From assembly GCF_044628455.1 (NCBI RefSeq), contig NZ_JBIYZW010000001.1:1674001-1738000 (forward strand): a stretch of DNA of 64,000 nucleotides. Direction: 5' to 3'. Positions 1 to 7,898 of the stretch are shown piece by piece (the first letter of the stretch is position 1; every line of letters begins with the position of its first letter). Source of the stretch: Solirubrum sp044628455. Its GTDB lineage: Bacteria; Bacteroidota; Bacteroidia; Cytophagales; Hymenobacteraceae. Both the position numbers and the translations under genes were made by a program. Below the pieces are notes generated by a model. That model did not search any database and had not been told where the DNA came from. It was given only the letters and a program-made list of their open reading frames with translations.

Positions 1-227
1 GCGGCCACCGCCTCGGTCACTTTCGGGTGGCCGTGGCCGATGTTCACGTTCATCAGCTGCGACGAGAAGTCGAGGTAGCGTTTGCCGTCCCGGTCCCAGA
101 GGCACACGCCCTCGGCCCGCTCGGCGCTGATGGGGTTCAGCCCCGCCTGCTTCGACCACGAAAACAGGGTATGATCGAGGTTATCGCGCAGGATTTGCTC
201 CTTGTCGGTTTCGGTGTAGGTTTCCAT
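1..227 (-). CDS. Class III (PLP) aminotransferase, N-terminal 75 codons only
   Basis: Partial gene running off the left edge; it starts at the ATG at 225-227 on the minus strand and stays open for 75 codons. The visible N-terminus contains SKQAGLNPISAERAEG, a GVCLWDRDGKRYLDF stretch and NIGHGHPKV, which is the usual start of omega-amino-acid or 4-aminobutyrate type class III transaminases. The PLP lysine lies outside the window. The same-strand neighbour upstream is mmsA, so a role in beta-alanine, beta-aminoisobutyrate or valine breakdown, feeding a semialdehyde to MmsA, is likely but inferred. The exact substrate cannot be read from this fragment. Confidence 0.85.
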   Translation of the reverse strand, partial: METYTETDKEQILRDNLDHTLFSWSKQAGLNPISAERAEGVCLWDRDGKRYLDFSSQLMNVNIGHGHPKVTEAVA

Positions 228-294
228 TTTTTGGTTGTGGGGAAAGGGCAATTAAAAGCACGCGCAAACGGGCTTGTAATATAGGTGAAAGAAC

Positions 295-703
295 GTCATG
301 CCGAGCGCAGTCGAGGCATCTCGCGTGCTGATACCAAATACTATTTTCTACCCGGGCCAGGTCCGCAAATCAATCGGCTCCCAATTCGGGTTTGATAACC
401 CAATTAAGTATTCTTTTTTAGCCCGCGTCCAGTTCTTTATTTGCTTTTCTCGGGCAATGGCTTGAGTGGCGCTCGGAATGATTTCGAAATACACCAGCAG
501 ATTGCATTGGTAGCGGCCCGTGAACCGCGCCTCATCCCCTAAGCCCTGGCTGTGCTCGAACAAGCGCCGCTCCAGATTATTGGTGACGCCGGTGTACAAT
601 ACTGTGCGGGCGGGATTGGCCAGGATGTACACGTAGAAGCTCATGCGGAAAGGCTGCTATCAGCCGTCAGCACGCGAGATGCCTCGGCTGCGCTCGGCAT
701 GAC
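295..703. mobile_element. Compact element: GIY-YIG gene bounded by 37-bp inverted repeats
   Basis: The copy at 295-331 begins GTCATGCCGAGCGCAGTC, and the reverse complement of 667-703 is the same 37 bases with a single T/C difference. The repeats lie 16 bp beyond the stop and 22 bp before the start of the GIY-YIG gene, so gene plus repeats make a 409-bp unit. It sits between mmsA and the aminotransferase, both on the minus strand, as though dropped into their operon. No target-site duplication is evident outside the repeats. That it is mobile is an inference from the symmetrical architecture. Confidence 0.6.
348..644 (-). CDS. Small GIY-YIG nuclease domain protein
   Basis: 98 aa, essentially one GIY-YIG domain. 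FYVYILANP then LYTGVTNNLERR match the GIY and YIG strands with the following catalytic Arg, and a Glu lies in the REKQIKNWTRAKK helix. This is the UPF0213/YhbQ-like short form, with no DNA-binding domain attached. GIY-YIG proteins cut one or both DNA strands; the natural substrate of this short class is not settled. It is flanked closely by 37-bp inverted repeats, which suggests the protein acts on those repeats. Function in the cell is otherwise unknown. Confidence 0.9.
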   Translation of the reverse strand: MSFYVYILANPARTVLYTGVTNNLERRLFEHSQGLGDEARFTGRYQCNLLVYFEIIPSATQAIAREKQIKNWTRAKKEYLIGLSNPNWEPIDLRTWPG

Positions 704-729
704 ACCCGATTTTGCCAATTCAACACGAA

Positions 730-2202
730 CTAGCTCATCCAGTTGGTGCGCGACTCGGGGTTCCACTTGGTCGTCACCTTCTTGATCTGGGTCCAGAACT
801 CGATGGAGCTTTTGCCGGTGATATCGGCCGTGCCGAACTTCGACTCGTTCCAGCCACCGAAGGAAAACGGCTCCCGCGGCACCGGCACCCCGATGTTCAC
901 CCCGATCATGCCGGCCGAGGCGTTTTCCATCACGTAGCGGGCGTGGGCGCCGCTCTGGGTGAATACCGCCGCCGCGTTGCCGTAGTTCGAGCTGTTTTCG
1001 ATGGCCAAAGCCTCGTCCAGGGAATGGGTGCGCATGATGGCCAGCACCGGGCCGAACACTTCCTCGCGGGCAATGGCCATGTCGGGCGTCACGTAGTCGA
1101 TGACGGTGGGGCCCACGTAGTAGCCCTGCTCCTGCCCGGCCACGGTGGCGTTGCGGCCGTCGAGCAGCACTTTGGCGCCGGCCTGCTCGGCTTCGGTGAT
1201 GTAGCGTTCAATGCGTTCCTTGGCCTCGCGGCTGATGACCGAGCCCAGGTTCTGGCCCGGCACGATCTTGCGCGCCTCGTCCACCAGCTTTTCGATGATG
1301 TGGTCGACCGCGCCCACCGCTACCATGGCCGAGCCGGCCATGCAGCGCTGCCCCGCGCAGCCCGACATACTCGCGGCCACGTTGGAGGCGGTCATATCGG
1401 CGTGGGCATCGGGTAGCACCAGCAGGTGGTTTTTGGCCCCGCCCAGCGCCACGCAGCGCTTCAGGTTGGCGGTGGCGCGGCGGTACACCACCTTGGCAAT
1501 CTTGGTGGAGCCCACAAACGACACGGCCTGAATGTCGGGATGGTCGCAGATGGCTTCCACGATTTCCTTGTCGCCGTGCACCACGTTCAGCACGCCGTCG
1601 GGCAAGCCGGCTTCCTTCAGCAGCTCGGCCATGCGGCCGGCGCTCAGCGGCACCTGCTCCGAGGGCTTCAGCACCAGGCAGTTGCCCAGGGCAATGGCGT
1701 TGGGTACCGTCCAGTGGGGCACCATGTTGGGGAAGTTGAACGGGGCGATGCTGGCCACCACGCCCAGGGGCCGGCGTTCGGCGCGGCACTCCACGCCCTT
1801 GCTCACCTCCAATAGTTCGCCCGACACCAGCTGCGGCAGCGAGCAGGCAAACTCGGTCAGCTCAATGGCCTTTTCGATTTCGGCCCGCGCTTCGTCCATG
1901 GTTTTGCCGTTTTCCTCGTGCACCAGCTCCGTGAGCTCCTGCATGTGCTGCTCGAGCAGGGTCTTGTAGCGGTAGAACACCTGCACGCGCTCCTTGATGG
2001 GCATGGCCGACCAGGCGGGGAAAGCAGCCTTCGCGGCCTGCACGGCCGCATCCAGCGCCGCGGCGTCGGACAGGGGAACCGTGGAAATCATTGCGCCGCT
2101 CAGGGGGCTGAACACGTCCAGGGTGCGGGCCGCCGGGCCGTCGACAAACCGGCCGGCAACGTAATTGCGCACCGCCGGGTACTTCAAAACTTCGACTTCC
2201 AT
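730..2202 (-). CDS. mmsA: CoA-acylating methylmalonate-semialdehyde dehydrogenase
   Basis: 490 aa, full length for the family. Oxidises methylmalonate semialdehyde (or malonate semialdehyde) with NAD and CoA to propionyl-CoA (or acetyl-CoA) and CO2 in valine, pyrimidine and inositol breakdown. The aldehyde dehydrogenase core is intact: PFNFPNMVPHW, the FVGSTKIAK cofactor loop, and GCAGQRCMAG with the catalytic Cys near residue 287; the AGQRCMA form is typical of MmsA rather than other ALDHs. Cytosolic. Start ATG at 2202; the next gene on the left, on the same strand, is an aminotransferase that probably supplies the semialdehyde. aspA runs divergently from the other side. Confidence 0.95.
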   Translation of the reverse strand: MEVEVLKYPAVRNYVAGRFVDGPAARTLDVFSPLSGAMISTVPLSDAAALDAAVQAAKAAFPAWSAMPIKERVQVFYRYKTLLEQHMQELTELVHEENGKTMDEARAEIEKAIELTEFACSLPQLVSGELLEVSKGVECRAERRPLGVVASIAPFNFPNMVPHWTVPNAIALGNCLVLKPSEQVPLSAGRMAELLKEAGLPDGVLNVVHGDKEIVEAICDHPDIQAVSFVGSTKIAKVVYRRATANLKRCVALGGAKNHLLVLPDAHADMTASNVAASMSGCAGQRCMAGSAMVAVGAVDHIIEKLVDEARKIVPGQNLGSVISREAKERIERYITEAEQAGAKVLLDGRNATVAGQEQGYYVGPTVIDYVTPDMAIAREEVFGPVLAIMRTHSLDEALAIENSSNYGNAAAVFTQSGAHARYVMENASAGMIGVNIGVPVPREPFSFGGWNESKFGTADITGKSSIEFWTQIKKVTTKWNPESRTNWMS

Positions 2203-2361
2203 GTTACCTCAAGGTTAAGCCCTTGCAAGTAATGGTTTTGCCCCACAATCGCAACTTTGCGGGGGCCGTCCGCGCATTTTCTTTCAGCTTTGCCGCCGCA
2301 AGGCCCCGGCCCCGCCCGGTCGATTTGCGTACACCCTTCCCCACCCTACCAGTTGAGCTTT

Positions 2362-3768
2362 ATGCAGAACTCCCGGCTTGAACACGATTTCCTCGGCGAG
2401 CGGGCCATTCCCGCCCAGGCGTACTACGGCATCCAAACCCTGCGCGCCCTCGAGAACTTCCACATCACCGGGATACCGCTCAGGTCGGAGCCGCTGTTTG
2501 TACAGGCCCTGGCGCTGGTGAAAAAGGCCGCGGCTTTGGCCAACCGCGACGCGGGCATCCTCTCGCCCGAGCTGGCCGGCTTCATCGCCCAGGCCTGCGA
2601 CCGGGTGGCGGCCGGCGAGCTGGACGACCAGTTTCTGACCGACATGATTCAGGGCGGGGCGGGCACGTCCGTCAACATGAACGCCAACGAGGTCATTGCC
2701 AACGTGGCCCTGGAGCTGATGGGCAAGCAGAAGGGCGAGTACGAGTTCTGCCACCCCAACAACCACGTCAACTGCTCGCAGTCGACCAACGACGCCTACC
2801 CCACGGCCTTCCGCATCGCGCTCAGCAACAAACTGGTGGGCTACCGGCAGGCGCTGGAAAAGCTGGCCGACGCCTTTGCCCTGAAAGGCGAGGAGTTCCG
2901 CAACGTGCTCAAGATGGGCCGCACCCAGCTGCAGGACGCGGTGCCCATGAGCATGGGCGACGAGTTTCACGCCTTCGCCACCAACCTGCGTGAGGAGCTG
3001 CTGCGCATTGATGACAGCCGCCAGCTGATCCGCGAAATCAACATGGGCGCCACCGCCATCGGCACGGGGGTGAATGCCCCGGCCGGCTACGCCCCCAGCG
3101 TCACCGAGCATTTGCGCCAGCTCACCGGCCTCGACTTGCTGCTGGCCGGCGACCTGATTGAGGCCACCTATGATACGGGCGCCTACGTGCAGCTTTCGGG
3201 CGTGCTCAAGCGCACGGCCGTGAAGCTCTCCAAGATCTGCAACGATTTGCGCCTGCTGTCCTCGGGGCCGCGGGCGGGCCTGTTCGAAATCAACCTGCCG
3301 CCCTTGCAGCCCGGCTCCAGCATCATGCCCGGCAAGGTGAATCCGGTGGTGCCCGAGGTGGTGAACCAGACCGCGTTCTACGTCATCGGCGCCGACCTGA
3401 CGGTGACCATGGCCGCCGAGGCCGGGCAGCTGCAGCTGAACGTGATGGAGCCGGTGATTTCCTTTGCCCTGTTCACGTCCATCAGCTACCTCACCAATGC
3501 CTGCCACACCCTGCGCGAGAAGTGCGTGGTGGGCATCACCGCCAACGCCCGGCACGCCGAAAACCTGGTGCGCAACAGCATCGGCATCGTCACCCAGCTC
3601 AACCCCGTGCTGGGCTACGAGACGGCCTCGGAAATTGCCAAGGAAGCCCTGCGCACGGGCAAGTCGGTGCACCAGATTGCGGTGGTCGAGCGGCAGCTGC
3701 TGCCCCAGGCCAAGTGGGACGAAATCTTCACCTTCGAAAACCTGATTCGGCCCGACTTTATCCAGTAG
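2362..3768 (+). CDS. aspA: Aspartate ammonia-lyase
   Basis: 468 aa from the ATG at 2362; the open frame extends upstream to 2257, but that stretch is promoter-like and does not match the family. It deaminates L-aspartate to fumarate and ammonia. The fumarase/aspartase signature GSSIMPGKVNP lies near residues 318-328. The start (SRLEHDFLGERAIPAQAYYG) and GAGTSVNMNANEVIAN fit AspA better than FumC, although fumarase activity is not strictly excluded. A CAACTTTG sequence about 110 bp upstream resembles the Bacteroidota -7 element. Cytosolic, divergent from mmsA. Confidence 0.92.
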   Translation: MQNSRLEHDFLGERAIPAQAYYGIQTLRALENFHITGIPLRSEPLFVQALALVKKAAALANRDAGILSPELAGFIAQACDRVAAGELDDQFLTDMIQGGAGTSVNMNANEVIANVALELMGKQKGEYEFCHPNNHVNCSQSTNDAYPTAFRIALSNKLVGYRQALEKLADAFALKGEEFRNVLKMGRTQLQDAVPMSMGDEFHAFATNLREELLRIDDSRQLIREINMGATAIGTGVNAPAGYAPSVTEHLRQLTGLDLLLAGDLIEATYDTGAYVQLSGVLKRTAVKLSKICNDLRLLSSGPRAGLFEINLPPLQPGSSIMPGKVNPVVPEVVNQTAFYVIGADLTVTMAAEAGQLQLNVMEPVISFALFTSISYLTNACHTLREKCVVGITANARHAENLVRNSIGIVTQLNPVLGYETASEIAKEALRTGKSVHQIAVVERQLLPQAKWDEIFTFENLIRPDFIQ

Positions 3769-3835
3769 CCCCGGGCGCCCAACCCCGGCCGGCGGGGTGC
3801 GTAGGCAGCAGGCAAACGCCTTAACCTTCTGCACT

Positions 3836-4195
3836 ATGGACACCTCACTAAGCCGTTTTGCCCCCCACACCTACGCGCTGCTGCGCATCTTGGCGGGGTT
3901 GCTGTTTGCCTTGCACGGCAGCCAGAAGCTGCTGGGTTTTCCCGGCGACGGGGAGCCCGTGCCGTTGGCCTCCCTCATGGGTTTGGCCGGCGTGGTCGAG
4001 CTGCTGGGCGGGCTGCTCGTTGCCTTGGGCTGGTTTACCCGGCTGGCGGCGTTCTTGGCCAGCGGGCAGATGGCGGTGGCTTTTTTCTGGAAGCACTTTC
4101 CCCAGCACCCGCTGCCCCTGCTCAACGGCGGCGAGCCAGCCGTGCTGTTCTGCTTCGTGTTCCTGTGCATTGCCGCCCACGGCCCCGGCATCTGA
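3836..4195 (+). CDS. DoxX-family membrane protein, cut short by an in-frame TGA
   Basis: 119 aa from ATG 3836, with four hydrophobic segments typical of DoxX-type small inner-membrane proteins (LLRILAGLLFALHG, LLGGLLVALGWF, FLASGQMAVAFF, AVLFCFVFLCIAA). The reading frame stops at TGA 4193-4195 but then continues in frame as SLDALLRRRESAPAH to another TGA at 4241-4243. DoxX proteins commonly end with a Trp-Ser-Leu-Asp-Ala motif after the last helix, so this TGA looks like a TGG-to-TGA change that removes about 16 residues. All predicted membrane segments are kept, so the product may still work. Confidence 0.75.
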   Translation: MDTSLSRFAPHTYALLRILAGLLFALHGSQKLLGFPGDGEPVPLASLMGLAGVVELLGGLLVALGWFTRLAAFLASGQMAVAFFWKHFPQHPLPLLNGGEPAVLFCFVFLCIAAHGPGI

Positions 4196-4239
4196 AGCCT
4201 CGATGCCCTGCTGCGCCGCCGCGAATCCGCCCCCGCGCA

Positions 4240-4277
4240 CTGAGGCCCGCTTCCCCGGTTGGAGCAGCGGGCCTCAG
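4240..4277. terminator. Bidirectional hairpin between convergent genes
   Basis: Perfect 12-bp stem CTGAGGCCCGCT (4240-4251) and AGCGGGCCTCAG (4266-4277) with a 14-nt loop, placed between the ends of the DoxX gene (+) and the MG2-type gene (-). There is no clear T-run, so the assignment as a terminator rests on stem strength and position. Confidence 0.65.
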
Positions 4278-4294
4278 CCGGGTAATGCGGCCTG

Positions 4295-6745
4295 CTACAG
4301 CGCGCCGGTTACTTCGAAGGTGAAGCTGGTACTGCCGGGCAGGCCGGTGGGCGTGAGTCCCTGCACCACCACGCGGTAGGTGCCGGCCTGGTCGGAGGTG
4401 AAAAACTCCAGCGCCTGCTCGGGGCCGGCGGTGGTGTTCACGTTGGGGTTCCAGTACAGCAGGTTGCGCAAATCGGGCAGGCGGCTTTGCTGCTGCTCGG
4501 GCGTGTCGTAGCGCGGGGCGTAGAACTCGCGCTGCAGCTGCAGGCCCTCATAGTCCTGCACCAGGGCGCGCTCGTCGAGGCTGAATTCCTCCAGGTCGCC
4601 GCGGTAGGTGGTGTAGCTCAGCAGGCCGCTGTAGGTCAGCTCGCCGTGGAAGTAGCGGCTGTTGACCACCTCCAGCCGGCGAATGCGCAGCGGGTCCACG
4701 GCCATGAGCTTGTTGAGGTCGAACACCGGCACGCCGTCGAGCAGCACCATCGGGTCGTCGGTGAAGGTACCCTTGTTGGGCAGGTCGAGCACCTGGAAGT
4801 GGAAGCCGTCCTTGCGCCGGCGCACCAGCACGCCGGGCACGTACTCGCGCATCACTTCCTCCAGCACCTTGAAGCGGGTGTAGTCGTCGAGCATGTAGGC
4901 CGCGTCGGGCTTGCCGTAGAAGGCCAGGCTGTCGGAGGCCGGCACGAGGTAGCGGTTGCGGTACTTGCGGAAGTAGGCCTGCTGCACCTGGGCCTGCAGG
5001 TGGCGCTCGGTCAGCTCGGCCCGCTGGCCCGCGGCGGGGCTGAAGGCGGGCAGGCGGTACGCGGCCCGGCCGGTGGCGAAGGGGCTCAGCAGCTCGAAGC
5101 GGTAGAGGCTGTCGCGAAGCTGGTTGGTTTGCAGCACCAGGTCCTTGGGGCCGTAAAAGTCCTTCATCTCGTAGCGCACCAAGCCGTCGGCCTTGCTCAC
5201 CGCGTTGTAGAGGCGCACTAGGCGGCCGGGCGTGGCCAGGTAGGTGGCCACGCCCTCGGCGGGCTGGCCGGTGCGGCGGTGCAGCACCCGGCCCTGCACC
5301 AGGTGGCCATTGAGTTCGGGCACGAACGCGGGCGCGGCGGGCGTGGCGGCCAGCACCTCGCTCCAGCGGAAGCGGCGCCAGCCCTGGGTCAGCATCAGGT
5401 TGTCGAGGGCTTCGCGGGCCTCGGCGGCCGGGGCCGTGAGGTAGTACTCGGGCTGTTCGATGCGGCCGCGCAAATCCGAGGTCAGCCCCAGGAAGGTGCT
5501 TATGTCGGCGGGTGCAACCGAGCTGAGCGAATCGACGCGGTACACGGCCAGCGAGAGGTTGGCGGGCACCGGCTGGCGGTTCTGGTCGGTGGTGGCTAGG
5601 CGCAGGCGCACTTTCTGGCGGGCGCCGTAACGGGTCTGGTCGGCGGCGGCGGCCACCAGCAGGCGGCGCTGCGGGGCGCGGAAGTACAGCCGCTCGGCCA
5701 GGGGCTGGCGGTCGGCGTTGAACAGGGTAAAGTGGGCCACGCCCTCGGGCAGCTGGCTGCGGTCGACGAAGAACACGGCCCGGCCGTCGGTGAGCCAGGT
5801 GCTGGCGCTCGCAAACAGCTGCTGGCGGGTGTGGCCCAGCAGCAGCAGGCCTTCGGGCCGGCCGCCGGCCACGTTGGCCGCCACCGTGAGCTTGAGCTGG
5901 TTGGGGTCGGTGTCGTCGAGGTGCAGCACGAAGCCCTGAGCCTGCGCCGTGGGCAGGCGCTGCTCGGTGCGGCGGCCATCGGGCAGGCGCAGCACGGCGC
6001 GGTAGGCCGCGCCCGGGGCGGGTGTGAGGGCAAAGCGGGCCATACCCAGGCGGCTGGTGCCGAAGCGGGCCACCACCCGGCCGGCGCCGTCAAGCACCTC
6101 GCCCGCGGCGGCCAGGCCGCGGCCGTGGTGGTCGGTGGCTTTCACAGCCACGGTGCTGGCCAGGCCCTGCACCAGCTGGCCGCCCTCGGGCAGCAGCTGC
6201 ACGTCGTAGCCCGCCGAGTCAGCGGCGGCCGGGGCCGGCGCGTTCAGGCTCAGCAGGGTGTTAATGACCGTTACCGGGGCCTGGAAGAAGTAGTCCGGAC
6301 CGGCGTTTTTCATCCAGTTGGTGTAGGCGCGCACCCGGTAGGTGCCCGAGGGCAGCGTGGCGGGCAGAACCAAGGAACCCTGGCCGGTGGCCGCGCGCAG
6401 CGCGACCTTGGTTTGCAGCAGGGCCCGGCCGGCGCCGTCGAGCACTTCCACGTAGGCCACCGAGCTCAGCGGCAGCGGCCGGTGGCGGGTGCCGTCGACG
6501 GCGTAGGCCTTAAACCAGAGCGTTTCGCCGCTCACGTAGGAGGGCCGGTCGAGGTGCAGAAACAGCTTCTCCTGCAGGTGCTGCTGCTGGTACTGGGTAA
6601 ACTGCTGGCTCAGGGCCCGGGCGTAGTCGCCCTGGGCCCGGGCCGGCAGGGTGGCCGTGAGGCCCAGCAGCAGGCCGCCGGCGGGCGCCGCCAGGCGCCG
6701 CGTCAGGTCAGATAAATTCGGCAAGGTGGGGCGGTTCAGGGTCAT
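4295..6745 (-). CDS. MG2-like domain protein with TonB-plug-like C-terminal region
   Basis: 816 aa. A hydrophobic signal region ends near PARAQ (about residue 37). An MG2/macroglobulin-like beta domain follows (EKLFLHLDRPSYVSGETLWF around residues 58-77), then more beta domains. A plug-like stretch in the last fifth (VLLDGVPVFDLNKL, IRRLEVVNSRYFHGEL) is also found in TonB receptors. Probably exported to the periplasm or outer membrane. It is the last gene of a minus-strand operon after a DUF4249 lipoprotein (3-bp gap) and a TonB receptor, a grouping that recurs in Bacteroidota. Specific ligand unknown. Confidence 0.8.
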   Translation of the reverse strand: MTLNRPTLPNLSDLTRRLAAPAGGLLLGLTATLPARAQGDYARALSQQFTQYQQQHLQEKLFLHLDRPSYVSGETLWFKAYAVDGTRHRPLPLSSVAYVEVLDGAGRALLQTKVALRAATGQGSLVLPATLPSGTYRVRAYTNWMKNAGPDYFFQAPVTVINTLLSLNAPAPAAADSAGYDVQLLPEGGQLVQGLASTVAVKATDHHGRGLAAAGEVLDGAGRVVARFGTSRLGMARFALTPAPGAAYRAVLRLPDGRRTEQRLPTAQAQGFVLHLDDTDPNQLKLTVAANVAGGRPEGLLLLGHTRQQLFASASTWLTDGRAVFFVDRSQLPEGVAHFTLFNADRQPLAERLYFRAPQRRLLVAAAADQTRYGARQKVRLRLATTDQNRQPVPANLSLAVYRVDSLSSVAPADISTFLGLTSDLRGRIEQPEYYLTAPAAEAREALDNLMLTQGWRRFRWSEVLAATPAAPAFVPELNGHLVQGRVLHRRTGQPAEGVATYLATPGRLVRLYNAVSKADGLVRYEMKDFYGPKDLVLQTNQLRDSLYRFELLSPFATGRAAYRLPAFSPAAGQRAELTERHLQAQVQQAYFRKYRNRYLVPASDSLAFYGKPDAAYMLDDYTRFKVLEEVMREYVPGVLVRRRKDGFHFQVLDLPNKGTFTDDPMVLLDGVPVFDLNKLMAVDPLRIRRLEVVNSRYFHGELTYSGLLSYTTYRGDLEEFSLDERALVQDYEGLQLQREFYAPRYDTPEQQQSRLPDLRNLLYWNPNVNTTAGPEQALEFFTSDQAGTYRVVVQGLTPTGLPGSTSFTFEVTGAL

Positions 6746-6748
6746 GGG

Positions 6749-7897
6749 CTATTGCCAGAACGGCGGCTGCACGTTGGTGCCGCGGCGGCGGCAGTCCACG
6801 CAATCGGTAACGGCGGCCTGGTAGGCCCAGATCTGGTTGCGGAAGTTGTACAGTGGCTCGAGCGGGACGTAGTTGCCGCCGCCGAAGATATCGGGCATGT
6901 CGCGGACCAGCACCGTGTCGATGTCGATGCAGTCTTCGTAGCCGGTGAGCGGGTCCCAACTGCGGGGCAGCTCGCCGCGGGTGATGAACAGGCGCTTCTC
7001 GGCCACGGAGAAGGCACCCACGTAGCCGATGACCGGCTCGTCGGCGTTGCTCAGGCTGCGCACGTTGCCGGTGAGCTGACTGGGCAGCGGGTCAAACAGG
7101 GTGCCGATGTTCTCGGTGTTCTTGCGCAGGTTGTCCCAGTAGGCGTACTCCTCGGCGCTCTGGGCGTACTGGCGCACGTTCACGGTGTACTTGTAGCGCA
7201 GCTTCAGTGAGTTGGGCGGCAACACGGCCAGCGGCTGGTTGGCAATGACGTCCTGGGTCAGGCGCAGGCTGTTGCCCAGCCGAATAGGGGTCGACTTCTC
7301 CGACGTCCAGCAGCGGTAGATGTTGTCGGTGCGCCGCTGCACCTGGTTGTTGCGCCATTCCAGGTAGGCATTGAAGGCGGAGGTAAACTCCCAGGTTTCG
7401 TCGTAGTCCCAGCGGTAGTAGCGGGTCTGGTTCTGCGGGTCGTGGGTGCTCACGCTCAGCTGCAGGCCGGTGGGCAGCGCTTCCCAGCTCACGCGGTCGA
7501 TTTCCGGGGTGGTTTTCACGGCCACAAAGTCGGAGGCGTAGACCTTGCCGGCGGCGGTGGTGAAGCGCAGGCGGTACTTTTTGCCGGGGTCCAGCGTCAG
7601 CGCCGGCGAGGAGTAGGTGCCGGGCAACCCCTCGGTGAGGTTGTACTGGGCGCCGCCCTCGGCCTCGATGAACACCACGGCCCGCGGCTCGGGCGGGGGC
7701 AGGCGGTTTACGTCCAGGTTGATGGTGCGCGAGAGTTTGATGGTCGACACGCCCTGGCTGTTGATGAAGCCATCGACCACCAGCAGGTTGGCCGAGGCGT
7801 TTTTCACCTTGGGGTTGAAGGGCTCCACGCAGCCGGCCAGCAGCACCAGCACCGCGCCCAGCAGCAGCCGGGAAATCAAGGACAGCTTGCCTTTCAT
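6749..7897 (-). CDS. DUF4249 lipoprotein
   Basis: 382 aa. Signal peptide with lipobox LLAGC (Cys about residue 23), followed directly by the family opening VEPFNPKVKNASANLLVVDGF. Beta-rich throughout. DUF4249 genes almost always sit beside a TonB-dependent receptor, and here it lies between one (1-bp gap upstream) and an MG2-type protein. A role as a surface or periplasmic accessory of that receptor, comparable in position to SusD-like proteins, is inferred from context; no activity is established for the family. Confidence 0.9.
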   Translation of the reverse strand: MKGKLSLISRLLLGAVLVLLAGCVEPFNPKVKNASANLLVVDGFINSQGVSTIKLSRTINLDVNRLPPPEPRAVVFIEAEGGAQYNLTEGLPGTYSSPALTLDPGKKYRLRFTTAAGKVYASDFVAVKTTPEIDRVSWEALPTGLQLSVSTHDPQNQTRYYRWDYDETWEFTSAFNAYLEWRNNQVQRRTDNIYRCWTSEKSTPIRLGNSLRLTQDVIANQPLAVLPPNSLKLRYKYTVNVRQYAQSAEEYAYWDNLRKNTENIGTLFDPLPSQLTGNVRSLSNADEPVIGYVGAFSVAEKRLFITRGELPRSWDPLTGYEDCIDIDTVLVRDMPDIFGGGNYVPLEPLYNFRNQIWAYQAAVTDCVDCRRRGTNVQPPFWQ

Positions 7898-7898
7898 G

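Noticed and set aside
2284..3870. Long antisense open frame opposite aspA
   Set aside because: Same third-position GC shadow effect; aspA is unambiguous.
4193..4195. Selenocysteine at the DoxX TGA
   Set aside because: No selenocysteine insertion hairpin is apparent and the expected residue at this place is Trp, so a point change is simpler.
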